Part shown: positions 22,421 to 34,405 of the stretch, piece by piece
How the letters are laid out: every line of letters begins with the position of its first letter
How positions within the stretch are numbered: the first letter of the stretch is position 1
Assembly (NCBI RefSeq): GCF_037893015.1
Contig: NC_133663.1
Location: forward strand, 1,143,333-1,207,332
Reading direction: 5' to 3'
Length of the DNA: 64,000 bases
Source: Macrotis lagotis
Lineage: Eukaryota > Chordata > Mammalia > Peramelemorphia > Peramelidae
Program-made: the position numbers and the translations under genes
Notes under the pieces: generated by a model
What the model was told of the DNA's origin: nothing
The model's input: the letters and a program-made list of their open reading frames with translations, nothing else
Database searches by the model: none

Positions 22421-22559
22421 CGGCCCCGCCCCGCGCCCGGCGCCCAATGGGCGGCGAGCGCCCCGCTCCGAGGAGGGCGGTCCGGAAGCGATGGGCCCCG
22501 CCCCCAGGACGGGCTGCGCCTGCGCCCGCGCCTCTCCCCCGCCAAGCCGCGCCCGCGCC

Positions 22560-22570
22560 TGCGCACGCGC
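22560..22570. promoter_or_regulatory. NRF1-type motif
   Basis: TGCGCACGCGC, identical on the opposite strand to the motif at 12510-12520. It lies 22 bases upstream of the SHPK ATG, so it is probably in or near the transcription start. Confidence 0.65.
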
Positions 22571-22592
22571 CACCTCCCCGCAGGGTCGTGTC

Positions 22593-25500
22593 ATGGCGGC
22601 TGCGGGCGGCTTCCTGCTGGGCCTCGACCTGGGCACCTCGTCCGTGAAGGCGGTGCTGCTGGAGGCCGGAGCCCAGCGCGGGGCCCCGGTGCCCACGGCC
22701 AGCGCCAGCTGGGCCACGGAAGCGGAGGTGCCCCCGAGCGGGCCGGCGGGGCCGCAGGTGAGTGCCCGCCCCTCCCCCGCCGGGTCTCCCCTTGGAGGGG
22801 GAGGAGCCTGGCTCGGGGGCGGGGCTTCTGCCGGGGCGGGGCCTCGTCGGGGGCGGGGCCTCGCCGGGGCGGGGCAGGGGGCCCTGGCTCCAGTCTGGGG
22901 AGGGGGGCCTCCTCCTGCTCGCGGCCCCCCAGCGCGGCGCCGCCCCTCCCCCACGGATCTGCACGCGTGCCCATGTGCCCGCGCCCGTGCCCATGTGCCC
23001 GCGGGGAGCCCCCGGGGCGGGTGACGCGCGCCTCCCGCTGTCTCCAGGGCCGGGAACAGGACGCGGGCCGCATCCTGCGGGCTCTGGGCCAGTGTCTCGG
23101 GGCTCTCCCGGCCGGGGGGCTGCGCAGGGTCCGTGGCATCGGCGTGTCGGGACAGATGCACGGGGTCATGTTTTGGAAAAGTTGCCAAGGTAACAGGCGG
23201 GGGCCCTGGGGGCCTGGGGGTCCGGGGCGTGCGAGCCCCTTCCTTCTCTCTGGGGTCTCAGCCCCTCCTCCGAGCTCCCTCCCTGGCAGAACCTCCAGGC
23301 GCAGGTGGCACCGAAGGGACGGGCATCGATGAAACTCTTGCTGTGGACTCTCGCCTCGGAGCCGTGGGACCTCACAGCACGCTTGGGCGGGAAGTGCGCT
23401 TCTGAGCCCCATTTCACAGTTGAAGAAACTGAGGACGAGTGTCTGAGGCCTGACGCAAGGCCCGGTGCCCTCCAGTTGCCATGTTCTCCACCGGGGCAGT
23501 GCCACAAGGGTTTTTTGGCCTTTGTGGGATGGGGGAGTGACCTGGTCTTGAGGACCAGAGGCCCAGGGTGGGCGGTCCCGGGCTCAGGCGTCAACTCATT
23601 TCAGCTTGCACTTGGACGGAGAGGGGTCCCCACCGCATCTTTGAGCCACAGCAAGTCAGCCACCTCATCACCTGGCAGGATGGGCGCTGCTCTGGCAGCT
23701 TCCTGGCGTCTCTCCCCCAGCCCGAGTCTCACCTGAGCGTGGCCACGGGGTTTGGCTCTGCCACCATCTACTGGCTTCTGCACCACAGGTAGAGCCCAGG
23801 ATGAGCACTCTTTTTTGAAAAAATTTATTTTGAGGGGCGGCTGGGTGGCACAGTGGATAAAGCACTGGTCCTGGAGTCAGGAGTACCTGGGTTCAAGCCT
23901 GGTGTGGCCTTGGGCAAGCCACTTAACTCCATTCGTTGCCTTGAAAAATCTAAAAAAAAAATTATTTTGAATTTTACAATTTTTCCCCAATCTCATTCCC
24001 CACCCCCACCCCACCACTGAAGGCTAGTCTTTACGTTGTTTCCATGATGTACATTGAGCTAAGTTGAACGTGGTGAGAGAGAAATCAGATCCTTAGGGAA
24101 GAAAAATAAAGTATGAGAGATAGCAAACTGACATAATGAGATAATGTTGTTTTCTTAATTAAAGAATTAGTCCTTGGTCTTTGTTCAAACTCCCCAGTTC
24201 TTTCTCTGGGTACAGATGGTATTCCCCATCACAGATAGCCCCAAATTGTCCCTGATAGTTGCACTGGTGGAATGAGCCAGTCCATCAAGGTTGATCATCA
24301 CCCCTATGCCCCTATGTTGCTGTTAGGGTATACAGTATTGAATTCCCATTCCTCCTGGTTTGTAATAGAACAATAGTGCTCCATGACATACATATACCAC
24401 AGTTTGCTGAGCCATTCCCCACCTGAAGGACATTTACTTGATTTCCAATTCTTCGCCACCACAAACAGGGCTGCTATGAATACTTTTGTACAAGTGACGT
24501 TTTTACCCTTTTTCCTGGTCTCTTCAGGGTATAGACCCAGTAGTGGTATTGCTAGATCAAAGGGTATGCACGTTTTTGTTGCCCTTTGGGCATAGTTCGC
24601 AGCTCCACCAATATTGTATTAGTGTTCTAGATTAACCACATCCCTTCCAACAATAATCATTGTCCTTTCTGGTCATTTTGGCCAGTCTGAGAGGTGTGAG
24701 GTGTACCTCAGAGATGGTTTAGTTTGCATTTCTCTAATAAGTGATCTAGAGCAATCTTTCACGACTATGGATCACTTGATTTCCTCATCTGTAAATTGCC
24801 TCCATATATCCTTTGACCATTTGTCAGTTGGGGAATGGCTTGTTTTACAAATTTGACCACTTTTATTATATATTTTAGAAATGAATCCTTTGTTAGAAGT
24901 ACTAGTTGTAAAAATTGTTTCCCACTTTACTACATTTCTTTTGATCTTATAGTGGAGGATTATCACTCTTTTCTGTGACCTCATCCATGTCCCCATATTG
25001 GGGAAGAGGTGACCTGAGTGGTCAGGGAGGCCCATTCTTCGCTGGTCTGCGGCCTGAGTCTGGGTCAAGGCTTGGAACCCTGACACTGCTGGCCCTTGTG
25101 GCAGCCTTTGGGGACTGACCCCTCAGACACCAGGGCTGAGCTGTACAGTCTTGGTTTTTGCCAACAGCCCTGAGTTTCTGAAGCCTTATGATAGAGCGGG
25201 CACAATCCAAGACTACGTGGTGGCCATGCTGTGCGGCCTGCAGAGACCCCTCATGTCTGACCACAACGCTGCCAGCTGGGGCTACTTCAATGCCGAGAGC
25301 CGGAGCTGGAACTCCCACATGTGAGTCTCTGTGGCCCTGCAGAGGGCCCTCCCATGATGATCCCCTCACCTTGGGGTGGGTGGGCACAGTTTCTGCTGCC
25401 CCTGGGGGTCTTCCCAGCCTGTGCTGACCCAGGCAACGGCCTCATTTTACAGTTTGGAAGAGTCCGGCTTTCCCACCCACATGCTTCCAGACATAGCTGA

Positions 25501-28500
25501 GGCCGGCACCATAGCGGGGACCACCTCCCATGAGTGGTTTGGTATTCCCCAAGGGACCAGAGTTGGTGTGGCCCTTGGGGACCTGCAGTGTTCTGTGTAT
25601 TCCTGTTTGTCCCAGAGCACAGATGCAGGTGAGAAGCATCATGGGGTCCCAGCAGTGCCAGCCATTGACACCAGAGCAAACCAGGCCATCCTTGTTCAGT
25701 TAGAACCCAGCAACCCCAAGAACTTTTCCATGAGGTCCCAGGTACCAGGGTGCAAGTGGTGCCTTTCCAAGCTAGCCTGCTTCTGGGTGTTAGAAGGGGC
25801 TCTGAGTCGCTTGTTTGGTTCATACCTTGTGTGGCCACATGTGGCCACATGTGGGAGCAGCTGTTCATAGACTGGCAGACCTGTCCAGGACTGTGCCCTC
25901 ACCAGTGTCCCTGTTCCCCCCACCAGCACACAGAGGGTCAGGCAAGGTTAAGGCCTACCTCTGATCCTGCCCAGGCCTGTGCCCCTCCCCCAGCACCCAG
26001 AGTCCAGGAGAAGGAAGGCCCGCCCCCATTGCGTTGACCACTCAGGGCTCAACCTTCAGGCCTCACATCTTCTTTTCTGACTGCAGTTCTCAACATCAGC
26101 ACCTCCATCCAGCTGGCGGCCTCCATGCCTCCAGGGTTCAAGCCTGCAAAGCGCCCAGATCCCTTGGCCCCCGTGGCTTACTTTCCCTACTTCAACCGGA
26201 CCTTTCTGGCAGTGGCCGCGTCCCTCAATGGGGGCAATGTGCTGGCCACATTTGTCACCATGCTGGCCCAGTGGATGAGGGATCTAGGTAAATCAGTGCC
26301 CGGGGTTAGATGAGCAGTGATTGAATGTTTCCTGTTTGCCAGGCCTTGGGCTAAGGATAGAAGGAAAACACAAGATAGCCTCTCCCATCAGGGCACCCCC
26401 CCCACACACACACACACACACACAAACAGGGAAGGGTGGGACTCAGGCACAGTGTCTTGGGGAGGGGGAGGCTGGAGCTGAATCTCAGGAGAAGCTGGTG
26501 AGACCCAGAGGCCAAGAGAAAGCATTCTGGATGGGGGCAGCGGCTGGAGCCCATGCTCAGAGTCTGGAGATGGAAGGTGTCAGGCAGGGAGGGAGGACCC
26601 TGCCAAGAGGCTGGCCAAGTCCACAGCGTGGGAGGGAGGGTGGGCAGAGTTGACTGGTGATCACCCCCCACCTCCAGAGAGTAGCATGGCAAGCACTGGT
26701 AGAGACCTGGGAAGCCGAGCCTGGGTCTTGGACCCTGTATTGGACCCTGTAGCCCATGTTCCCTACTGATCTCTGCCCCAAGTCCCACCAGGCTTTTGAG
26801 GGGGTGCAGGTGGAGGTGGGCATCCAGTCTGAGTTGGGTTAGGATGCATCACCTGATCTTGGTTGAATGTGGGCAGGAGCATTTTTTCTTTTTTTTTCTT
26901 TTCTGTTTTTCCAATTACTCGTAAAGAAACGTTTCAAGATTCATTTCTTGTAAGATTTGGGGCTCTGTGTTTTCTCCCTTCTTTCCCTCCTCCCTCCCCA
27001 AGACAGCAAGCGTTCTAACACATCCTTTCTGTATTAGTCACGCTATAAAAGAGTCAGAACAAAAGGGAAAAATCCTCGAGGAGAGAAAAGATAGCAAATG
27101 CTAAAAAGTGAGAGTAGTGTGCTTTGGACTGTGGGGTCCAGACCCTGCAGCTCTTTGTGCGCTTTCCATCACGGGTCCTTTCAAATTGTCCAGGCCATCC
27201 CGGTTGACTGTCCCCCAGCATGGTGTGGATGATATTCTGCTTCTGCTCCCTTTCCTCAGCTTCCATTCATGTTAAAGTTGACCCAGGTTTTCTCAAGTTC
27301 TCGCCAGTTCTCCTTGAATGCTGGTTCTCTGTCACAGGCATAGGCCTTTGGCCAGCCCTCCCCAGGGCCCCCTCAGTCCTTTTGGAGGGGTGGGCTCTTT
27401 CCCCTTTGGAATACAGTCCTAGATGTGGTCTTGCTGGCTCAAAAGGTGGCTGACTGGTTGCCCTTGGTCGGAGTTCCGGATCATTCTCCAGAGGGGCTGG
27501 GTATGAGGTGGCCCCTCAGGGGTTTGGGTTTGGAGTTGGAGGCTTTTTCCCTATGACTATAGATAGCTTGAATTTCTTCCTCTGACAGCCAGGCAGAGCA
27601 TTTTGAACAGCCCTTGGAGTCAGTGACCAGTTTTGCCCAGAGGAGCGACCCCCATCCAGTGTCATTCAGGAGGCTGACAGGATTGAGGAGAGGGAGCAGA
27701 AAGGGGAGGCTGTTGTTAAAAACCTGGGAGAGTGATTGAGGGGAAGGGGAAGAGGGGGTGCAGTTGTCCCCGGGGCTGGGGGAGAAGCTAGGCCTGATGG
27801 GAGGAGAGCAGATTTGGGGGAACTTCCCCTTGGTGGGGGAACTTCCCCTTGGTGGGGGAAGAGGACCTAGGAAGGAAGGAAGGGTTTGGTGACCATGGTG
27901 GAGGCTGGTCAGGGGCTGTGGCTGAAGGGTCCTCAGGGGAGAGGGTGGGAGGAAATATGGCCAGAGGAGGACAAGGAAATAGGGGGTGGGGACTAGAGGC
28001 AGGAAATGGGGGCATTCTTCTGGCGAGTCGGGGGATCTGGCAGTGAGGAGAGCCAAGCTGCGCTGGAGAGCCTGGCAGTGGAGACAGTGCAGGGGCAAGA
28101 CTTGGGCAACTCTGGGGCACACCCTTGGTTATGGCTTGGCTGGGTCAGGGCTGGGCAGTAGGCTGCTAGTCTGTGGGCTTGGGGAGGGGGTCCAAACCTG
28201 TGACCCCAGAGCCATAGACTGAGGGCCAAGTGGACGGCTCTGTTTGATAGGACTGGACGTAGTGGAGAGCCTAATTTATTCGAAAATGATCCAGGCGGCC
28301 CTGGCCCAGACGGACACTCAGCTCACCATCAGTCCAACTCTGTTGGGAGAGAGGCACCTTCCAGAAGAGCTGGCCTCTGTCAGTAGCATCTCTCCCTCTG
28401 CTCTGTCTCTGGGGCACGTGAGCCGAGCTTTATGCCGGGGTATTATCCAAAACGTCCATGCCATGCTCCCATCTCAGCAGCTGAAAGAGTGGGGCATAGA

Positions 28501-28660
28501 CAGGCTGATCGGCAGTGGCAGCGCCCTGACCAGGAACGAGGTGTTGAGGCAGGAAGTGGAGAAGGCATTCCCTTTCTCCATCTCCTACGGCCAGGATGTG
28601 GATGCTGCAGCTGGTGCCGCCCTGGTGATGCTGCGGGAAAGTGCCAGGGAGGCCAGCTGA
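22593..28660 (+). CDS. SHPK: Sedoheptulokinase (FGGY-family carbohydrate kinase)
   Basis: Cytosolic enzyme that phosphorylates sedoheptulose to sedoheptulose 7-phosphate using ATP, feeding the non-oxidative pentose phosphate pathway. Exons: 22593-22757, 23048-23189, 23605-23788, 25168-25320, 25453-25628, 26087-26287, 28251-28660. All introns are GT-AG and the total is 476 codons (human 478). The N-terminal phosphate loop is LLGLDLGTSSVKAVLLE. Family blocks include GIGVSGQMHGVMFWK, SHLITWQDGRC, LSVATGFGSATIYWLL, GVALGDLQCSVYSC, YFPYFNRTF, ASLNGGNVLATF and GQDVDAAAGAALVML. The start is well placed: the DLGT motif begins at about residue 12, as in other FGGY kinases. The gene is head-to-head with CTNS. 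Intron 3 carries an antisense L1 with a nested SINE and intron 6 another L1 piece. Confidence 0.96.
23808..25005 (-). mobile_element. L1 LINE 3' part, antisense, in SHPK intron 3
   Basis: The minus strand reads an ORF2 C-terminal-like peptide (PNMGTWMRSQKRVIILHYKI, then KWSKDIWRQFTDEEIK), ending in a 3' UTR-like stretch toward the left. Plus-strand landmarks are 'agaacaatagtgctccatga', 'gagccattccccacctgaag' and 'tagacccagtagtggtattg'. The copy is 5' truncated at about 25.0 kb, roughly 160 bases before SHPK exon 4, and a SINE interrupts its 3' end. Confidence 0.85.
23836..23958 (+). mobile_element. Marsupial tRNA-like SINE nested in L1
   Basis: 'ggggcggctgggtggcacag', 'tggataaagcactggtcctg' and box B 'gggttcaagcc', then a tail 'ccttgaaaaatctaaaaaaa'. 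Flanks 'aaatttattttga' and 'aaaattattttga' form a target-site duplication inside the L1 3' end. Confidence 0.9.
26398..26424. repeat. (CA)n microsatellite
   Basis: A CA-rich tract of about 26 bases in SHPK intron 6. Confidence 0.85.
26880..27470 (-). mobile_element. L1 LINE 3' fragment, antisense, diverged
   Basis: A T-rich start is followed by 'cctcctccctccccaagaca', 'aaaagatagcaaatgctaaa' and 'tacagtcctagatgtggtct', which resemble the antisense L1 3' region seen at 24-25 kb, with much divergence. It lies in SHPK intron 6. Confidence 0.5.
27816..27860. repeat. 20-bp tandem duplication
   Basis: 'gggggaacttccccttggtg' occurs twice in tandem, then a partial third copy begins, in SHPK intron 6. 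Confidence 0.85.
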
Positions 28661-29720
28661 AGGGTACCAGAGGCCTTGCTCTTCCCAATCAGTCCTGATG
28701 GTATCTTGATTATTTGCTCTGCCCACCTGTCCATAGTGGTCCCCAAAGAGCCCCAGACCCCTTGAAGTCATAGGAAAAGGGGGGTCCCAACTGGAGCCTC
28801 AGTAGGTACTCTTAAAGAGAGGCTCTTGGGTCAGAGCCATCCATAGGAGAAGCTGGGCACAACCTTAGAAAGCGAGGAGAGGACGAAGGCCCAGAATTAG
28901 GAACTGGCGTCTTGGAAGAGTCCCAAAGGTGCAGCTGCCTGGGGGGCATGGATAGCTGGTCACTCAGGTTCATTCAGGAGGGCACCTGTGGCCTCCCTGG
29001 GTGAGCAATGGGCCCCCCTAGACCACAGGACCCACCATGGGCAGTGGCCTTATTACATAGAGCTTCCCAGTGGGTTCTATTGGGGGGCTGTCCACAGAAC
29101 AAGTTGTTCCTGGAGTGGTCCATGAACCCAAATCCCTCTGTAGACTCCAGGGGTGGAATGGGGTGGGTCTCCTGTAGCCCTACACTTACATGGACTCCTG
29201 TGCTCTTCTTTGCAGAATGACCTGATAAAATCAACCATAAAGATTGGGATCCCCAATATTTCTTAATCTTCAGCTAATTGCTAGGAAAGCAACTGGGAAG
29301 ATTTCCTGAAGCATTGCTCAACCCTGCTTGAGGTCAGATGTTCTGACTTCAGACTCACCAATCACCTGACGGTGGCTGGAAGTCACACCCTGTGGGGATC
29401 AGCCGAAGCCAGTGGGGCTCTCTGGCCTGAAGAAGAGACCTCCAGGGGACATCACCCCCCTCTGCAAATACAGGCAAGGCTGTCATGTGGAAAAGGAAGT
29501 GGGCTGGCCCAGTGGACTGGCTGGGGGGGGGAAATCAGGGTGGGCATTGGGAGAACCTGCTCGCCCTTCCACCGGCAGAGATCCCCTGCTGCTAATCGAC
29601 CTTGTTCCTCATCCATCCTCATTGCTGAGGTTGGCACTGAACAAATGCATATTTTTTTATGAGCCTATTTTTGTAATTTAGAGATTCTTAAGGAATAATT
29701 TTCCTAATGTTTTTGTATTG

Positions 29721-29726
29721 ATTAAA
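29721..29726 (+). terminator. SHPK: Candidate poly(A) signal ATTAAA of SHPK
   Basis: 'gtattgattaaatgagcaag' sits in an A/T-rich stretch about 1.06 kb after the SHPK stop. A T/G-rich stretch ('gaagtatgtgttcctctgat') follows. Confidence 0.5.
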
Positions 29727-29959
29727 TGAGCAAGGCTTTGAAAAGTCATGAAGTATGTGTTCCTCTGATGTATTAGGAAGGCCCAGCCTTGGGGTGGGGG
29801 TGGGGCTGTGTTTACCAATTCCAGCTGGAACAAATCCTGATGTGGGGACTTGGCGAGCTGGTCATCTCGTGCTAACTCCCACATGGCCAGCAGCCTAGCG
29901 TGCTGGCCGCCTCTTCATTGACCAGTCATCCCACTCCCCTTCTCGAGGACCCTCGCATC

Positions 29960-30290
29960 TAGGATCAGATGGAATTCCTCTGGCATGACCCATTTGAGCG
30001 CCCCACCCTAGACAAAGTGGCTGACTCCACTTCCTGCCTCTCCACCCTCCATTTTGCTTGGAGAATCCTTCACTTCCCCCACAACTTAGCTCCTGTGTCA
30101 CCTGCAGGGGGCTTTTCTGGCCCCCTCCTCCCCAAAATTACCTGGTATTTATATTTTGTCTTAGATATATCTTGTGTCTTCTGATAGGGGCACATTTTGT
30201 TGCCCTTGAGGGCAGGGACTACTATCTCACTTCTTTCTGTCCATGGTGGTTGGTACATGAGAAGCTCTTGATAATCGAGTTAAACAGAGC
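29960..30290 (+). mobile_element. L2 LINE 3' end
   Basis: 'cccaaaattacctggtattt', 'cttgagggcagggactacta' and 'ggttggtacatgagaagctc' follow the sense order of the L2 3' end. Confidence 0.7.
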
Positions 30291-30663
30291 TCATGGTTTC
30301 TCCCAAACCTTTCCCTGTTTATGCCAAGGGCCCCACCTCTTTCTGTTTACCAGGGCTCACCACCTGTTCCCACCCTCCCCTCCAATACCAGTTGCCAGAT
30401 CTTGGTAGTTCTCCCTCCTCAAAGGTCCACCAAACCTCTTGGGTCTCCCAGTCTCCATTCTCTTATCAGGTTGGGGGCGGGGGAGACCTGGGTGTGTTCC
30501 TATAAGGAGTGGCCCTCTAAGGACCCTTAGGAATCAGCCTGGAGGCAGGAGATGAATGAGGACAAAACCAGGGACCCCATGGCTGGTGCCAGCCAAGCCC
30601 AGATCCTCAGCACTTATCACCAGAGACTGCAATGAGGTTTCCTAAGTGGGCTCCTTGTGCCAA

Positions 30664-30678
30664 CCCCCCCCCCCCCCC
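30664..30678. repeat. Poly(C)15 tract
   Basis: Fifteen consecutive C residues. A longer tract (19 C) lies at 34465-34483. Confidence 0.8.
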
Positions 30679-31587
30679 GTCTGAAATCCTGCTACTCCAG
30701 GTCTCCATCCCACAATAGAGACTGCAGACACAGGGAAGCACCGAAAAAGGGACCTAGCTGTCTAAGAAACTTCTGCTATGAAACACAAAGCAATTCATTT
30801 GAAAATAGGCCAGGCCCCCTCCCCCACAGCCACCCCACCCCCCTTCTCAGGACCTCCGCTATCTCCTCTGTTTGGCTTTTAAGCTGTTTACCAGGGGCTT
30901 CTAGGCTGTTTTTCCAGACTAGTTAGTCATTACTTCCTTTCAAGCCCTCTTACTATCGCCCGCCAAGGGACCCCTTGCCATTGTTCTGGGAGGGGATTCC
31001 ATCCGGTCTTTGGTCTTTCTTCCCAGCTTAGCTCAAGGGCCACCCACAGGGTCTCTGGACCGCCACTTCCCCAGATTGCCTCAACTTTACATTTGTGCAT
31101 TCTAATGGGGCCTACTTCATTACTCTTCTTTATGTTGCCCTGGCTGGCACAGTAGGCTGGTTGGTGGAACTGATGGAAATATCCGGCAGGTGATGGGGAC
31201 CCAGAGCTCAGGAGAGAAACTGGAATTGGAAGTTCATCTTTGGTTGGGAAGTTACCCCAGCTTTGGGAAGAGAAAATTGTCCTCATTTTACATATGGGGA
31301 AATGAAGGCCTGGACAAACTAAGTCACTGTGAAGAAAGCCAGGGTGAACATGCTACTCCCTGGGTTTGTGCCCTCCCCAGCCCAGGGGTCTGGGCTGAGA
31401 TGGGAGGACTGGGACCAGTGGTGGGATCACATTCTGACCTCACTAATCTCACTCATCTCCTGCCTCCTGGCTGATTCCTTAGAACTGGGGCCAGGATTTG
31501 AATCTGTCCGTAAGTGTACTGACTACCTGAAGGCTGGGAAGCTTCAGTCTAACCCAAACTTCTGTGTCATGGGAGGAAGGGGGAAAG

Positions 31588-31775
31588 GGGCAGCTAGGTT
31601 GCCTAGGGCTTGGGATCAGAAAGACTTATTTTCCTGGGTTCCAGTCTGGCTTCAGATACTTCCTATCTGGGTGACCTTGGGCAGGTCACTTGCCTCAATT
31701 TCCTCATCCGTAAAAGAAGAAAGCCCCCAATGGGGTCCCGAAGAGTCAGACATGACTGGACAATATGGTGGTGAA
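31588..31775 (+). mobile_element. Marsupial SINE, longer family
   Basis: 'ggggcagctaggttgcctag', 'cttgggcaggtcacttgcct' and the 3' body 'ccaatggggtcccgaagagt' then 'cagacatgactgga' mark a tRNA-headed SINE with an extended body. An antisense MIR fragment precedes it at about 31262-31330. Confidence 0.75.
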
Positions 31776-33477
31776 AAAGTCCCCCTAAGAAGACTGGACT
31801 GAGCAAGGCAGAACTTGGGGGTGGAGAGGGAAACAGCCCGCAGGTGGCAGAGGACAACCCAGGGAAGAGGGCCTGGCCCAGGGAGTAAACCTGCCAGGGG
31901 CGAGGGCAAGGGGGAGGAGCACTGGTCTGGCTGGTTAGGAATGCTGGGGGTGGGGATTCCTGTCTTGGGCAGTGTGGGGCAGGAGACCAGGCAGGACAGC
32001 CTCCAAGAAAGGTTCTTGGCCTCTGAGCTTAAGCCAAAGGTCTTGGACCAGGAGCCTTCGTGGGCCAGGCCTGGAGAGGGGGCCAGAAGGTCTTCACCTA
32101 AGTCCTAGCTCTGGCCAGTCGGCCACCCCCGAATGATTGCTTGGACATCTGGGCCATGACGCCCAGATCCAGGAATCCTGACATGTTGGGAAGGCAGACT
32201 CAAGGGCAGGTTTGGTGGTCCTGCCAGCTGTGGGGTGGTGAGCCCCAGTGCGAAGCAGGAGGCTTGTGGGGGCTTCCCTGCCACCCTCTGCCAGCTGGTG
32301 GCCTGGCAGGGCCTGACCTTGGAGCTGGTTCAATCCCCTTTCCTCTTCTCCCCCTCTCCCAGTGAACTGTGAGCCCCTTCCCCTCCTGCACGAACCCTGA
32401 CCTGGATGGCCAGGACTATTTCCTGATCATAGAGTCTCTGCCCTGGCAGGCAGGGCAGGCACCCCTTTGGCTGAGTCCCACCAGCCAGATGTTCTCCCAC
32501 TGCTCGGGTTTCAGGTGGCTGGGGGCCAGAGCCTTGGCTGAGACTCCTTGAACTTTCACAATAGCTTCAGCCTGGGCAGGCCTTGGCAGCTCCACTAAAG
32601 GAACCCCTGAGCTCGAAAACATCCCCCCAGCCCCAACCACAGCAGATCTGCCAGGCAATGGTGCCCTGGCCTCCCCCTGCCCTTTTCTCACACCAGCAGA
32701 TTCAAAATGGGCCACTGGGGGGAGGGGAGGAGGGAGATGAGGATGGGGAATGGGGGCAACCCACAGAGGAAATCTGCCCAAACAAATCTTGTTTTTCAAA
32801 GACTTCCTGCCCCCCCAACCCCCATAGACTCGAGGGCTCCAGAAGAAAACATTCTCATTTTGGATTGATCTGTAGATTCCTACAGTAGCAGATAAGGGCT
32901 GGGGGCTCCTGGTGAGATGACCCTGGGAGGGGGGGTCAGGGAGCAGGGGCTGGCTGTGTCCCTCCAAGGCTCAGAGAGAGGAAGCAGTACTGTCCCAAAG
33001 CCCATTGAGGGGGCTAAGATGAGTCTCAGGCCAGGAAAGCTGTCATCCAGGGTGGGCAGGGGGAACACACTGGGGCCCCAGAAGTCCCAGCTTTCGTGGT
33101 GCTCCCCATGCTCTCTGGGTCACCCAGGATACTTCCTCTTCCCGCTCTGGGGCTGGATACTCTGCCTCCTCCCCTCCCACTCAGAGAGCCCCTGTCTCTT
33201 CTTGGTACCCTCCTCCACCCAGCCTGGATTTGCTGCATTACTGTCCATGTACAAGCACTTTTTGTCTGTGCCCTTAAAGCTTGCCCAGCATACAACCGGT
33301 GCCTAATATATGATTCTTGGTCAGTTTTTCAGGTGTGGGCATAGTGGATTCATGTTCCTTGTCATTGCTCAGTGATTGGGGTTTCTAAGTGGATTGGCTG
33401 GGTGCAGGAGGACAGTTCATGGCTCAGACCAGAAACCCATCATGGCCATTGTGTGAACTGACCTCTGCTTTCTGAAA

Positions 33478-34085
33478 CCCCACAAAGCCTCAGTTTCTCC
33501 ATCTGTGAAAGGGGCTCCCAGAGCTATGGAGAGGATCCAGTGAGATCAAGTGTGGAATGAGCTTGACAAACTTAAAGCCATAGCAAGTCGGCGCCTGCCC
33601 CTCCATAAATACCAGGGAGCAGCTGGCTGGAGCTGAGCAGCCTCCCACGTGGGCTTTTATACTTCTCCTTCCCTCCCTTCCCTCCCTTCCTCCTCTTCTC
33701 TTTTGTCTCTCTCCTTCCATCTCTCTGTCTCTATCTCTTTTCACCCCACCCCCACCCTTGCCCCCCAAGTATTGTTAGCCATCTGCCTGAACCTTCCTTA
33801 ATCTCACTTTATGGGTACATTCTCTCTGTAGCGCCAGGATGTCTGGCCTCAAATGGAAAGGGGGCAGTCAGAGAAACCAAGGATGGGGGTTCTGTTCTCT
33901 TTCCTTCGTTGAAGAGGAGGCATTGGCTCTTTGTGAACCTGGCCAGACTACAGCGGAAGGAATTCTCCTGGCTCTGCTATTTTGCCACCAGTGTGGCATA
34001 AACCTCTTCTCCTGTTTGGGCCTCCCTTTCATCATCTGTAAAATGGGAATAATAATAGGGCTGTTGTGAGGATTAAAAACAAGAA
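33478..34085 (+). mobile_element. Two MIR fragments
   Basis: About 33478-33580 has 'gcctcagtttctccatctgt', and about 33985-34085 has 'catctgtaaaatgggaataa' then 'gttgtgaggatt'. Both are the 3' parts of plus-strand MIRs. The sequence between them includes a C/T-rich low-complexity stretch (33660-33770). Confidence 0.65.
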
Positions 34086-34155
34086 AAAACAGTTGCAGTG
34101 CTTGGCCAGCCTTAAAGTCTCAAGGCTAGCTATTATTCTTGACCATAGGAAATAG

Positions 34156-34405
34156 GCCTCAGGCAGCAGGATGGCTTAGTGGATAGAGCAACGGTCCTGG
34201 AGTCAGGAAGACCTGAGTTCAAATATGGACTCAGACACTCATTAGTGTGACCCTGGGCAAGTCACTTAACCTCTGTTTGCCTTAATTCAATGGAGAAGGA
34301 CATGGCGAATCACTCTAGTATCTTTGCCAAAAAATCCCCAGAAACAATGTGGTCCACAGGATCACCCAGAGTTGGACACAATTAAACGACAACAGCAAAC
34401 ATCAC
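34156..34405 (+). mobile_element. Marsupial SINE, longer family, near full length
   Basis: Head 'ggcttagtggatagagcaac', box B 'gagttcaaat', middle 'cgaatcactctagtatcttt', 3' body 'cacccagagttggacacaat' and a tail 'aacgacaacagcaa' are all present in order. Confidence 0.85.

Larger units (their letters stand above)
22049..22592. promoter_or_regulatory. Bidirectional CpG-island promoter, CTNS / SHPK
   Basis: This is the 544 bases between the CTNS and SHPK start codons. They contain untranslated CTNS exon sequence, a 36-base poly-C tract, a perfect palindromic CRE TGACGTCA (22413-22420), a CCAAT box (22444-22448) beside a GC box, and an NRF1 motif (22560-22570). There is no TATA box. Sharing of this promoter by the two genes is inferred from spacing and motif content. 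Confidence 0.7.

Noticed and set aside
21805-23505. Long open frames across the CTNS/SHPK promoter
   Set aside because: CpG-island and poly-C sequence lacks stop codons. The frames conflict with the supported CTNS and SHPK exons.
24772-25086. A 104-codon minus-strand frame in SHPK intron 3
   Set aside because: Its C-terminal part matches L1 ORF2 (KWSKDIWRQFTDEE). It is a LINE fragment that reads into unique intron sequence.
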